From positions 4,526,001-4,590,000 of the forward strand of contig NC_068564.1 of NCBI RefSeq assembly GCF_022201045.2: 64,000 bases of DNA, in the 5' to 3' direction. The position numbers and the translations under genes are program-made. Origin of the DNA: Citrus sinensis (taxonomy: Eukaryota; Streptophyta; Magnoliopsida; Sapindales; Rutaceae). Of the stretch, positions 22,785-34,621 are shown in pieces. A model generated the notes under the pieces. The model saw only the letters and a list, made by a program, of their open reading frames with translations. It ran no database searches and was not told the DNA's origin. How positions within the stretch are numbered: position 1 is the stretch's first letter; the number at the start of each line of letters is the position of its first letter.

Positions 22785-25700
22785 TCAATTGCTGGAGCTA
22801 CCAAGATCAAAGTCCATGGTGTAGTCATATTCAATGGTTGGAATAACAGAGGCCACAAATTTCAAGAATAAGAAAAGGTACCTAGAAAGTAAGATTAAGA
22901 TAAAATATGTAAACAACCAAAAGAATATGCTAGCTGGAAAACATAGTGATGATAGGCAGGAAGTAACATCGATAGAATAGGCAATAGCAGTCCAAAATTG
23001 TATACTCAATCTTTACAGTTTAACATTAGCTTTGTGGTTTTCTTTTGGTTCCTTCTTACACAATTCTGAAAAAGTAGTGAATGTATAATTCAAAACACTT
23101 TAAGATCACTCCTTTTGCTTTCTTCAAAACATTTAGCAACAACTTCCTCGGTGCATCAATTATTAAGTCATACAAGGTAAAAAATTTCTGTGTGACAGGC
23201 AGTTTCACATCAATCGCATCAGGCTGATTGTGCTTTCTCATGGTTTGTCACAGAGAAAACATATATTTCAAATTTGAAACAGTATTATTACATAGGGAGC
23301 ATGATGCTAAGGAAAGCAAGGATGAGTCAAATCTCAGTTTTCATCTAAATGAGGAAAAACGTCTATTACTTTGCAGATTCAGACTCCCCTCCACAAGACA
23401 TTAATAAATCAATAAATTTTCTTAATCATGGTTGTGTGCCACATGAGTTAATGAGCTCCTGCTTGTAAAGATCAAATTGGTAGAATAAGCCACTTTCAGG
23501 TAGTGAAGTCAGTTGAATTTTGGATTCAGTATTTGTAAAGGAGTCAGTTAAAGTTGGAAAACTTATGCTAAATATATGTATTGAAGAGCCATTTATGAAT
23601 TTTCATGTAATTGAAGAGATAAGATATTTATTACTTGTCAACTTCAGGCTCTACGCCACGTGACACTAGAACATCAATAATTTTCTTCATCACAGCCCCA
23701 TGTCGACAAGGATGTATGGACGCATGCTTCCCCGTTAAGTGAGGATGGTCTTCAATGGTTACCTGTATAAAAGTAATTTTAGTAGGCAAAAGATGAGCAA
23801 ATTCTTGTGAATTCCAAAAAGCCCTCATAAGTGCACGTAAAGGACTCCTCTCACCGTTTTACGAGCGTGGTCTTGACTAACATCTTCAAGAATAAGTTCA
23901 GTTTTCAGAAGCATCCGTGACTGTGGAGACACCAGAAAATGCTCAACAAAGTGAATAAAATTAACTCAACAACTGCATCAGTAAATCAAAATGCATATAA
24001 ATCCAATACAATATCCCTAATTGAAAAAAAAAAAAAAAGATTGGATACTCTAAAACCAACCTAAAAAAGTAATATAACAGTAAAAATCATGATAAATGAC
24101 AAATGGATTATGGCTTGAGGCACGACAAGATTACTCCATGGACTGAGTAGCATTCATGGTGACATAACAAACGTTAGGCTGAATGTAAGTTGTAACTGGT
24201 GGTAAGAATCTTTTCTTTCTCTTTTTCATTTTTTCTTTTTCTATTTTTCAAAGTTCAAGTGCTGAAGCAATTTATCCTAAAATTAGTTATAAGGATCGTG
24301 TTAAATTTGCAATTAGAAAAAGTGGAAAACATATTGAAATAAACGTCATTTTTCAACTAGAATCAGAAGGCAGCCCATGCATATATGCATATTTACAAAA
24401 ATAGTCCCTTGGTTATATAATAACCAAATAACTTAAAGAAAAAAAAGGGAAAGCCACCACGAAAGGTGCAAATCGAGATAACTAACCTCATCGTATCCAG
24501 TGAGCCAGACACGGGGAGTTTGATAATATTTATCATACCTGAAAATAGAAAAAGAACGATCACATCATGAGGGTTTAAAACACCCAAGTATTACAATGGA
24601 TGCACACATAGGAAAGCCATTGGAAAAGTATTATCACTGCACAAGTGTACAAATTATTGAAAATTGATTCCCAGAAGTAAGAGCCAAACAGAAAAGGGAA
24701 ATCTTTTAAAGCATTTATGAAATATATAGGTATGAAGAGTCCAAACCAACAAGAATTCTCAAAATCAAAAAGTTATGGTTTCGTGGCAAAACTATGGCAA
24801 TACGCTAAAGAATAAGCAACCTTTCACTTCAAGCATAACTCTAGGATTGATGTTCCAATTAAATGATATTGCAGGCTACACAATGATTTTACGTTATCAA
24901 TTCCTACACAATGATTTTACGTTATCAATTCCTATAATCTAAACATGCTTATTATATAAAAGTTAAGATTCCCAAATTCAGAAAAAAACACCAACTCATT
25001 TGCCCTAAATCCCTTACACATTTGTGCTTTATAGCAAACACATTACAATTTATTACTTTTGCCAAAAGTAAGACTCCGAAACTCTTGCACATTATCTAAC
25101 ATATAAAAGATGGTTAAAAATTTTTTATGCATCTTACGTGATGCTGATATCGTAAGTTCGAGTTCGGAGAATGTTATCATCATCAGGTTCATGTGCCACA
25201 AGATATGTAGATGGAAGAGTTGCCTGCATTAATATGTTAAAAAGAAAAATGATTTTCAGTAATTTCTTCAAATCAGCTAAGCAGATTTATCAAAATTTGG
25301 GCCCTCTTAAGCTACTGCATTCAAATTAAATGTTGACAACTAGACTTCAAGAAATCAAAAGCAACGTCAGATCACTCTAGGGGATGTTCCTAAAATATCA
25401 CCAGGTAAAAAATCTTTAAGGTAGATTAGCCACGTATTGTTATGATTTGGACTTTGCTTCCCTCCAACAGGCCGAGGGAAGCAAATAAGTGTCACCATCC
25501 AGTGGCCTAGTGAAAGTTTACATCGACATTGTGATGAAATTGCACTTTGATGTATACAAAGTCCATAGCATGATCAGGGAAAGCAAGAAGGATCTCTTGA
25601 CTTAATTCTAAAGCAAGGTGATTAAGAGAAGATGCCGGTAATCAGACATATCACATGTAAATCAAACATAGAGAGGACAGTCCAAGTATATTTAGATAAC

Positions 25701-26942
25701 CAAAATGATTCCATGAAATCTAATACTACAAATGGGGGCCTTCATTGGATAGAAAACAAATGGTCAAACTAAAGGATTATTACTACAAGTGAGAAACATA
25801 TGACAACAACATAAATAGTAACAACATACAGGATCTGTTTCGTTTTCAATTATGCTGTCAGGTTCATTGTACTCTGCCATATCAGGAATATCTTCCTCCT
25901 CCTCCTCCTCCCCCCCAAAGTAGGTAGAAATTGCTCGAACATTATTGTTCTTGCTTATTTCGACGGCCTCCATGGACGGCAAGTTGTCATCCTCATCCTC
26001 ATCACATTTAGCTACACAAGAAGATGAAAGAGAGACAAGGAAGTAATCAAATATTAAATCCTGTTATGATATTAGGTAGAAATTTGCGTAAACTGAATTG
26101 TTGCCTTCACTAGTAGATGTAAATACAAGATATATAATCAGTTTCACCCCACCAAATGGTTGATTAAAAATCAACAATTACAATAAATATACAAATTACT
26201 ATGTTGGAAATTCTAAAGTTTTTGATCACTCTCTAAACACATAAATTGGTTGTTATAGTATTTTTTCCACCATTTGAACTCAATGGATTGGTTCACGTAT
26301 GTTCGGCTGCTGCATTCAAATTCAATACCTTTTGGTTTCCCGTGAGTCGCCAGCCAACCATCATTATCTTCATTATCAACCAAAATTTCCCCTCCAGCAC
26401 CTTCATACTCTTCCTCCACCGAAGCAGCTCTTCTTAGACACGGAACTGAACAACAACATTCTCTATCCATTACTATTAACTTAAAACACTAACTCCAACT
26501 TTAATAAAACTGAAAATATGTCAAACATTAACCTCGAAATTCATATAATTAAAAAGAAAATTATAACTTAAAAATCTAATAGTGATACATACAAAAAACA
26601 TAGCAAAAATAAAAATTAAATTAAATTACCGTTTCTAGTAATCAAGAACTGCTTATCCGCTGGTAAATAAGACTTCCTCTTGCTCGGCTCACCCGATTCC
26701 CTTTGGGAAAAAAAAAAACTTTAATATAAAACGAATTGATTTTCATCATAATTAAAACTAAATTGATAAAATTAAGGATACCATGACCAGGTGGGGCATT
26801 TGGAGACGAGATTGTCGCCGGCGAGAACGAATTCGCTGACGCTGAGAACGCCTTTTTCTTTAAAGGCAGAGACAGTGCGGTGACTTGTGATTTTCTCTAC
26901 AGTTCCCTTAAATATGCCGTAGAATTTTTGTTGAAGTTCCAT
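22785..26942 (-). CDS. ATG3: Autophagy E2-like enzyme ATG3
   Basis: Nine exons on the minus strand: 26942-26782, 26700-26630, 26445-26329, 26011-25830, 25223-25138, 24538-24487, 23920-23855, 23762-23635, 22881-22785. All joins keep frame; 319 aa, close to the roughly 313 aa of Arabidopsis ATG3. The enzyme takes activated ATG8 from ATG7 and transfers it to phosphatidylethanolamine on the forming autophagosome. The N-terminus (KFYGIFKGTVEKIT) is the membrane-binding amphipathic helix; residues 80-160 hold the acidic flexible loop (EEEYEGAGGE, GGEEEEEED); the E2 core follows from TYLVAHEPDDD. The catalytic cysteine is in HPCRHGAVMKK (about residue 264). The C-terminus YDYTMDFDLGSSSN is conserved in plant ATG3. 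All key residues are present, so it should be functional. Confidence 0.97.
24876..24931. repeat. Exact 28-bp tandem duplication in ATG3 intron 5
   Basis: A 28-bp block starting ctacacaatgatttta occurs twice without a mismatch, starting at 24876 and 24904. It lies in the intron between exons 25223-25138 and 24538-24487 and does not touch splice sites. The lack of differences suggests a recent slip. Confidence 0.95.
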
Positions 26943-28216
26943 GATTTTGTTAATTTAGATTTCTTTTTCAAAACTGATTTGCAGAATTTTAGTGCCAATT
27001 TGAAAACCCTAATTTTTGCGAAGGAGAGGAAAAGAATCGTTTGTTTTCGTATTAGGGAAAGGTTTGGAGTTTTCAGTATTTATATTTTGACCCCGTTGAC
27101 TTACAGTTTCTCAAATTGGCACTTACAGTATCTCATACTGAAATAAATATATGCACTTACCACTTTTTTTTTTTTTTTGATATGATGCACTTACCACTTA
27201 TAATTTTTATAATGGCATGTAACCTCTTAGTACTGTAATTTTATAATATTATTCTTATATATTTTCAGATAAAATTTAGATACTAAAAATAAGAAATATA
27301 ATTTTCGATATAAGTAAAAAAATTAATACTAAGATATTTTTCTTATATTTTTTGTTATTTTTAAACTTCTTTCTTTACTATAAATATATATATTTTATAT
27401 TCTGAATATAAAAAATCAAGCTAATAACTTATTTAACTTTTTTCTATCAAAAAGTTATTGATTATTATAAAAATATTAGAGAGGATAAATGGTATATATT
27501 AATTTTAAAAGGAAAAACTGACCATCCTAAAAGAAAACTACAAGCAAGGTTCCTATTGCAAGCTGACTTAATCATCATTTTCTTTTGGCAATTTCTGGAG
27601 AGATAGAGACTATGGACTGCAAATTAATTCGCCTTCATTCTGTAGCTTTAACGACAAGTAACAAGTTGCTTCTTCACCTTTTATGAAAGTACATCTCCAC
27701 TTTCCTTCATTAATTAACTTTTCCCAAAGTACAACTCGATGTCCAGAGTCCAGAGAATCATTTTGTTGTGCTCCAACAGAGAGATTGCGTCTTCCATTAA
27801 TACAATGTACATGTAAATGTGGGATATATTGGCTCCAATTTTTCCCTGCAACCACGATTTTTTTTTCCTTGAACTCCATGCATTAATATTTTGTTGTACT
27901 TTACAATTTTTTTTTAATTTAATAAACACGAGTTTTATTATTGTAATGAAAATTTATGACGATGTAACGTTGAAGGGAATGCATGATGAGACATTACTTT
28001 TATCAATGTTAATAAGAAAAATGACCTTAGCAGCAGTTTTATTTGAGAAATGATTTGCAATGACCACTGACCCATCACCAAATATCTTAATTAAAGGAAT
28101 GTAGGAGGGACTACACTGGTCAAGATTTACTTTCATAACCTTGAACATACACAATTGCAAGCAGAGATTAATTGTAGTTGTGTTTTATTTCTGTCATAAT
28201 CTCCCATTAGTACTAA
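26943..28216. other. Intergenic between ATG3 promoter and ERF 3' end
   Basis: Positions 26943-27100 probably hold the ATG3 5' UTR and promoter. The rest is AT-rich. Several overlapping open frames near 27610-28160 on both strands show no family features, so I do not call a gene. Confidence 0.45.
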
Positions 28217-28954
28217 TTAATAATCCCAGCAGAGTATCTCCTCAAACTGGAACCCCATATGACCAAATTCAGCCTGTTGCCACCATGAACTGTCACAAAA
28301 TCTGTTCTTACCATCATCTCCTTCAAGAGACAGATCAGGCAGATGGTCGAACCATGCACTGTCTCCTTCAAGAGACAGATCAGGAAGATGGTCGAACCAT
28401 GCACTGTCACTGTCATCCGATGAAGAATGATCATGATGATCAGCAGAATTTTTATTTTCGTCGTGGCACGTTGATTGAGTATCATTATTGGCCTCAATTC
28501 TTCTTGGTGAATCAAATATAGCAGCAGCAGCAGCCTTGGCAGCCGCGGCCTGGATGTCTTTAGGAGCTGCACTGGCTGGCCGGGGTAGCTCGTCGGCTAG
28601 CTCGGGAAAATTCAGGTGAGCCGAGTGACCCTTTATTGCAAGTGCAGCAACGTCGTGTGCTCGAGCTGCCATTTCTGCTGTGGGGAAACTTCCAAGCCAG
28701 ATTCTTGACTTTTTTCTTGGCTGACGAATTTCGGAAACCCATTTGCCCCAGCTTCGCATTCTAACTCCACGGTACGTTGGATATTTATTTAAAGCATTAG
28801 CGCCATTGTTGCATATTTTCTTGTTACTTTCATTCTCATTATCAATTGTAGGACTCATGAATTCCTTGTTTGCTTGCTGTGATTTTGAACTTTTCTTGCT
28901 TGTTGGGGTGCTGGAGGGAGAATATGAAGAGAAATTTTTGTCGTCAGTGTCCAT
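28217..28954 (-). CDS. AP2/ERF transcription factor, DREB A-4 (TINY/ERF034-039) type
   Basis: Single-exon gene of 245 aa, intronless as usual for DREB genes. A Ser/Lys-rich N-terminus is followed by one AP2 domain at about residues 60-118: [51 protein letters not shown]. The run after the domain (DELPRP, then [15 protein letters not shown]) is the A-4 subgroup hallmark, and the C-terminus is acidic and ends CWDY. DREB proteins bind DRE/CRT promoter elements in the nucleus. Val14 of the DREB pair V14/E19 is present, but position 19 is Gln (EIRQPRKK), where Glu is usual. The acidic tail holds a 15-residue segment, [15 protein letters not shown], twice in tandem. Target genes cannot be told from sequence. 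Confidence 0.93.
   Translation of the reverse strand: MDTDDKNFSSYSPSSTPTSKKSSKSQQANKEFMSPTIDNENESNKKICNNGANALNKYPTYRGVRMRSWGKWVSEIRQPRKKSRIWLGSFPTAEMAARAHDVAALAIKGHSAHLNFPELADELPRPASAAPKDIQAAAAKAAAAAIFDSPRRIEANNDTQSTCHDENKNSADHHDHSSSDDSDSAWFDHLPDLSLEGDSAWFDHLPDLSLEGDDGKNRFCDSSWWQQAEFGHMGFQFEEILCWDY
28320..28409. repeat. 45-bp in-frame tandem duplication in the ERF gene
   Basis: Two 45-bp units beginning ccttcaagagacagatcagg (28320 and 28365) differ at about two positions and both encode [15 protein letters not shown]. The duplication lengthens the acidic, probably activating, C-terminal region by 15 residues without changing frame. Confidence 0.95.
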
Positions 28955-29592
28955 GCTTTAGAAGGCAGTTAATGCCGTGACAGATCGAGAGAGAAGCATA
29001 CATATATATACACTTGTGCCACCAGTGTTGAGTATTGTACATGCACAAAATGAAACAGCCTGCATGCATATGTGCTCATAAATTATTGTCGAAATTGTGA
29101 CAAATGAGGTAGGGTCAGTTTTATTTTGTTATATATGGTATAGGTCCACCACCTGGCAGTGGCTTAGGATTTAGAATCTTCTTCGGCCGATTTGATTTGT
29201 TGTTTCAGGTAAAACATTTTCTGGTCTCTGGATACAGTATATGTTTTCAGATGAGTTTAAAAACCAAAGATATTTTCAAGTGCTTATTTTTACAAAAGTT
29301 TGAAGAAAGCAGTTTTCTTTTGGGGTTACTGTGGCATTACTCCTCATTAATTGTCTATTTTTAAATTATTTTTATAATTTTAAAAACTTTAATTTATTCA
29401 TATTTTTATTAAGAAGACAAAAAACAATCATCAATACGCCCTCATTTTTCTATGATCTTTTGAACAAAAATAAGGTAGCTTTAAGTTTTTCAAAATTAAG
29501 AGAAGTGATTTGATGATAATAAAATTTATTAGATAATAATCTAATTTTTTTAAAATAAAGAAATAATTCCATTAACATTATGTCTAGAATTC
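28955..29592. other. ERF promoter region and intergenic DNA
   Basis: A catatatatacac stretch at 29001-29013 lies about 50 bases upstream of the ERF start and could be its TATA box. The remainder is AT-rich with nothing recognised. Confidence 0.4.
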
Positions 29593-30030
29593 TCAAAGAT
29601 AACAATATAGGTGTGGTGGAAAATTTTCTAACCAGACATAAGAATCCCTACAGCAGACAGAATCTTTTGCTAATGTATTTGCTGTTGTCTTACAAATCCA
29701 TGAGATTTGTCGAATCCAAAGAGAATGCTTTGGAGAAATTGAGTGCTTCACTTCATAAATAAACCAAAATAACTTAGTACAAGTGTTAAGTCGATCCAAA
29801 ACTAATTGAATCACACAGAGTGAATTCGACTCAACTATTAGTGGAAAAAAACCAAATACTCTGGCAAGTCGTAATCCAAAGTATAAGGCCTCAGCCTCAC
29901 CCTCAGCCAAATCAACATCATCAGAGAAAACCCCTTAAACAATTCCTTCAGACATCACCAAACCATAATGGTTGCGCACAACAACATCAACATTGAATTT
30001 CATCCAATCCACAGGTGGGGGGTCCAACAG
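29593..30030 (-). mobile_element. RNase H-domain remnant of a plant LINE
   Basis: The minus strand encodes an RVT_3-type RNase H segment: WMKFNVDVVVRNHYG, then after an in-frame stop AEGEAEALYFGLRLARVFGF, VESNSLCVIQLVL and WICKTTANTLAKDSV, ending in Leu and a stop at 29593. This is the C-terminal module found in many plant L1-type LINEs, where the Glu of AEGEAEAL and the Asp or Glu of VESNS are active-site residues. The first Asp segment is separated from the rest by the stop (after SEGIV), and no reverse transcriptase is seen nearby, so it is a decayed fragment. A host RNase H-like gene fragment is the alternative. Confidence 0.65.
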
Positions 30031-30339
30031 CACACTCTCATGCCTATCACTACTCAAATTACAATCGAAGCTAGTGATATCATTCATTCAAAAATTTACT
30101 TCGTTTAAAAAAAAAAAAAGGAGTGAGAGGAAGGCAAAGTCTAAAGTAATTCTTAAGTCCATTGCCTCTCCTAAATTTTAAGTTCTCAATTACAAACCTG
30201 TATTAGTTAACCTGCCTATCGAAATTCCGCTCTCCAACACCACTTCCAAACAAGGATTCAAAACTTTTCCATCCACATGAGAGAGATATACATCTATCTT
30301 CAGTAGAAAATTTAGCCCCTTTTTCTGTTATTTTTCTCT

Positions 30340-31170
30340 GTAGTCTCTTCTTTGTATACTTGTTTTGTGAAAATATATTCTCTTCATAAACCTATATTTA
30401 TGGCAGTCTTCTTTTCTACTCAAATATAAATATATGGTGGATTGGATATTTTTATTATTTTTTTTAATGGTATATTTTGGTTTTCTTTTGGGTGCGAGGT
30501 TGCCAAGCTTCACATAACATATACTTTTTAATATTTGGAAGATTCTGGCTATATAATTAAGAATGCAAGTGTGCAGAATCATTATTATTGCATCGATTGG
30601 AACCTGGAAGAACCGAATCCAGACATGGAGGGTTATTTATAAGAGCTAATGTGATTTAAGGTGCGTTTGAAATTGATGTTGGATAGTTGTAATTTAAAAA
30701 TTACAATACAAAAATATTTGGTAAATACTAATTATTGTAATTTGAAAGAAATATTGATATGATTTTTTACTTGTATGATAAAAAATTTATTATACCTTTA
30801 ATAATTTTATCAAAATTATTTTTTTAATTTTATATTTATTACATATTATTAACTATTATTTAATGGTTATAATTTTTTTATAATAATTATATATTAAAAA
30901 TTACAACATTTTAATTTCAAACAAAATCTTAATAATCGAGAGTGTCGTGTGCACGTCATTAAATGAAGGAACATCCCTTCCCAGCACATACATTTATATA
31001 TATCAGTTTATTTGTGTTCTGTTTTTATGGAAATTTTGATTCTTTTACGAAGGAGGGGGCCAAAAGCTAGTACTGTACCGACAGTTTCGACAGTAATTAT
31101 TAATCAAAGGACATCAGATAAAAAATCACATGCATATTTCATTTTCTAATCTTTCAAATCTTCACATGGG
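30340..31170. repeat. Segmental tandem duplication, copy A (interrupted by a MITE)
   Basis: Copy A matches the stretch at 31485-31925 in order: a tctatattta-like block (about 30390), agattctggctatataattaagaatgc (30540-30566), a tagaaccga/ggagggttattta block (30605-30640), an aaatgaagg block (30961), a ttttgattcttt block (31035) and cgacagt...aattattaatc (31085-31105). Identity is roughly 80 percent by eye. Copy A is longer because it holds a MITE at 30660-30929 and a longer first part. Confidence 0.8.
30660..30929. mobile_element. PIF/Harbinger-type MITE, 270 bp, with empty site next door
   Basis: The element starts GGTGCGTTTGAAATT and ends AATTTCAAACAAAATCT, flanked by TAA on both sides (30657-30659, 30930-30932). 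Removing the element and one TAA leaves gatttaataatcgagagtg, which aligns base for base with gattcagaactcgaaagtg at 31660-31678 in the neighbouring duplicate. That empty site fixes the boundaries. The interior resembles the MITE at 18608. Confidence 0.85.
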
Positions 31171-31484
31171 TCGAGCTACGTTACAAAGGTGGTACAAAAA
31201 GGTGGTACGGTACCAAATTCTTTTATCTTTTGTGATAATATCACTATAAATTTTTATATAACCCCTCCCACTCATTTTTATTTAAAATTTACTTACATAA
31301 GTATTAAGTTAATTTTTACCTCCATCCATATACACAATTCAGTTAGCAACTTATACTATTTTATATTTATAACTTGTCATTCTACGTTGCACCTGCACAA
31401 TACACCGTCTTTACTATTTTGATGCTAAATCATTGATATATTTAATTTAAAACCTTACACTCTTTTTACAGGTACATTTATTAT

Positions 31485-31925
31485 ACGAAAGCGTACTTTC
31501 TTTGTAAATCTATATTTACGGTTGTCTTCTTTTAATTTCTGTAAGATTCTAGCCGTATAATTAAGAATGCATTTGTGTAGAATCATTGCTACTATATCAA
31601 ATGGAACTTGATTGGAAGAACCGGATCCGAGCGTGGAGGGTTATTTACAAGAGCTAATTTGATTCAGAACTCGAAAGTGTTGTGCGCGCATCATCGCTAA
31701 ATGAAGGTATATCCTGAAAATGTATCACTAAAATATACTCTATTGTGTTTTGTTTGTTTTATGAAAATTTTGATTGTTTTAAAAAGGGGGAAAAAAAAAA
31801 GAAAAAAGAAAAAACTATTACTGTGCCGACAGTCTTGAAAGTAATTATTAATCGAAGGACATCGTATAAAAAAATGAGATACAAATTTCATTTTCCAATC
31901 TTTGGCATCACATAAATTTGCGTGG
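31485..31925. repeat. Segmental tandem duplication, copy B (without the MITE)
   Basis: Direct repeat of copy A, with the same order of blocks: agattctagccgtataattaagaatgc (about 31548-31574), gaagaaccggatccg then ggagggttattta, then aaatgaagg (31700), ttttgattgtttt and cgacagt...aattattaatcgaaggacat. It keeps the unoccupied MITE target. No gene content is visible in either copy. Confidence 0.8.
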
Positions 31926-32878
31926 TTGGCCATCTCATTTTTGATCTACCGAAGAATGAAAAAAAAATAATATCCGTACGATGCGGACGCGACTCATAAT
32001 ACATAGAATCCATGAACATAACATGAGCATGATTTTCACATGGAAACAAGTGTGTGCAGGGGCTGTCCGACGACTTAATTAATATATTTGTCTGTATTAA
32101 CAGTTGGCATCCTCTTCGTCTTGTATTCTTTAATTTAGTCAGTTTCCTCATGTTTGGGAAAATATGCTCTTTAAAAGTATATGTGTTTATTTAATTGTAA
32201 TAAATATTTTTTTTAATTAATAAAATTAATGAGGTATTTTATTCAAATATAACAATAGTATAAAAGTTATAAAGCAAAATCAAATTAAATAACAAAATAA
32301 AAACAAACACAATTCATATTGGTAGTCATTTAAGAAGGATAATTTTATATTTTTAGTAGACTTTTGATACACATTGTATAACATGAGTGCAAAATTAAAT
32401 AAATTCAAATTACAAGTTTAGTACATAATTACAAGTTTAGAGAGATAGAGAGATAAAGGGAGTAGAGAGTAAATTCTTAGGTATGAACACCCTTATTTTT
32501 TTAATGTGAATGTGGTTTAATAGAATTAGTTTTCAATTACTATTAAATCACATGATTTAAGAGCATGTCTGCATAAAAAAATAAGAGCGGGCATCAGTGA
32601 AGGACTATATGTATATGTATATGTATGTATGTATGCATATTACTTTTTCATGTTAAAAACTCCTTTTTTTTTCTTTTTGTTGATTGGTTGTAACTATACA
32701 CGAATTTATGGAGTATTAAAAAAAATACAATTAATGTTGACTCAATTTTGTAGCTCAATTTTCGTGCTTTTAAAGTAATACTCTTAATTTTTTTTCCAAA
32801 AAAAAAGTTAATACTTATAATTATTTCTGAATTAGAAAAAAATTTATATGAGGAGACTTTTAGCCAACTAGGACAGAG
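31926..32878. other. Intergenic, nothing recognised
   Basis: AT-rich DNA with short homopolymer and tatgta runs (about 32610-32635). No coding signal. Confidence 0.5.
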
Positions 32879-33581
32879 GGCCCATTTGGGATTACTTTTG
32901 GGAGGTTTAAAAGTGATTTTAAAAATCTAAAAACTATTTTTAATGTTTGGTAAAAAAAAATTAAAATCACTTTGGTCAAAATTAACCTCTGCTACAATTG
33001 ATTTTGAAAAGTAGGGAAGGAATAGCTTTTACACTCTAATTTTGAGAATCAATTTTTTTCTTTGATACAATTCCATAAATATCCTTAAAATTATTATCTA
33101 AACCCAAAATTATCCTCATTCAAATTAGAAACAAAGTCAATATTTTAATAAATTTTATTATAATTCATCAATATCAATTTGTTAGTCGAATTATTATTAA
33201 ATTTGTTTCACTATATTATAAATTTAATTATTAATTGTTTTAAGAAAAAAAATAAAAATAAAATCAATATATTATAAATTTTATTTTTAGTAAAAAATAT
33301 TATAATATACAATTAAAAATATTATAAGTACATATTTTTATATGTATAAATAAATTTTATCCTACATTATGTACATTTTAGTCATTTATTTTTTCTCAGT
33401 AGTTTAATAATAAAATTTAACAAACGTCCATAACTGCTTTCAAAACTCACAGTAATTTTAAAAACAAAATTTATCAAACACTTAACAGATTCTCTTCACA
33501 GCTAATTATTTTTATAGTCCAGCTAATAACAATTATTTTAAAAATTACAGTATTTCTAAATTGGTCCAAAGAGTGATTGCC
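32879..33581. mobile_element. Possible old MITE with imperfect inverted ends
   Basis: The left end GGGCCCATTTGGGATTAC and the complement of the right end GGACCAATTTAGAAATAC agree at 13 of 18 positions, and the interior is AT-rich and non-coding. I see no convincing target-site duplication, so the family and exact ends remain open. Confidence 0.4.
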
Positions 33582-34215
33582 AATTATAACTTTTATACTA
33601 TTGTCTTTGTACGATTTTAAGCTTCGTCCCGAAATCTTTATCTTTTTTTCCCAGGAAAAAGAAAATATTGCTTTATGGGACAAAGCATTATATTAGGGTA
33701 ATGTGGATTTATGTGAAAAATTATTCTCCCTCTTAATATTTCAATGAGATATGAGGAAGTTGGGCCAGTTCCTCGGCCCGAAATTTGTCCTTGGCCAACT
33801 CATCAGATGGGCTCCTAGCCCTACGAAAATTTCTTTTAATTATGCCCCTCAAATGTGACACTTGTCCCTGGATGAGTTATCGTGTGAATGATGTTTTTTA
33901 TACGTGACCAACAATTTTGTCGAAAATAATTAAATATCTATTTTAAACTGTGGACCAATTATGTTGTGGCTGGTAAACATTAGTTGACCCTCGAGTGCGT
34001 GGCTTCGACATTAAACAAGTTAAATTTCTTTGAATTTCTATTGTCAATGAATAATAAAAAGAGTACAGGTGAAATTACTCTCGCGTCTCCGCTGCATGAT
34101 CAATCAATCTCATTTGTCTACAATATTATATCATAAGTGTATGAATTCATACTCACAATAAATCCTAATTTATATAAACGTATGATGTTAACAAATTCAA
34201 AAAAAATTTAGAAAG

Positions 34216-34218
<3 letters not shown>
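33582..34218. other. Intergenic, nothing recognised
   Basis: AT-rich DNA apart from a GC-richer patch at 33750-33870 (ggcccgaaatttg, gatgggctcctagcc) of unknown origin. Confidence 0.4.

Positions 34219-34301
<83 letters not shown>
34219..34301. repeat. Perfect (TA)n microsatellite, 83 bp
   Basis: An uninterrupted TA run of 41 units in the given sequence. Runs this long are mutable, so its length is likely to vary between individuals and between assemblies. Confidence 0.98.
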
Positions 34302-34304
<3 letters not shown>

Positions 34305-34488
34305 GTCTTGGAATTATAAAAGATTACGAGCCTTGGCCATTGTCCAGCTATGTTAGTTTTTAGTGATAAGCTTCAACCCAATTCAATTGAATAGGAAAAA
34401 CATGTCGGTGACAGGAAAATTGATAGCCGTCCCTACGAAATTATTTTAGGTTTTTGGTTCTACGCATGACAAAGGAACAATGATTAAG

Positions 34489-34612
34489 GGATTTTACTAC
34501 CTTATGTTTAACGCAAGGTACAACTACTCATATAATTGATTCGTGAGCTTCATTAAGGTTCACCACTGGTGAGAGGACTGTACCTTACGTCAAACGTAAA
34601 AGAGTAGCTCCC
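34489..34612. mobile_element. Mutator-like MITE, 124 bp, 9-bp target duplication
   Basis: A perfect 9-bp direct repeat ATGATTAAG flanks the element (34480-34488 and 34613-34621), the size made by Mutator-like transposases. The ends form inverted repeats of about 34 bp with mismatches: left GGATTTTACTACCTTATG then TTTAACGCAAGGTACA; the complement of the right reads GGGAGCTACTCTTTTACG then TTTGACGTAAGGTACA. Only about 55 bp lie between the arms, so the whole element could fold back. Confidence 0.82.
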
Positions 34613-34621
34613 ATGATTAAG

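Noticed and set aside
27610-28160. Several overlapping open frames of 65-90 codons between ATG3 and the ERF gene.
   Set aside because: No recognisable motif, no splice-linked continuation, and low-complexity composition.
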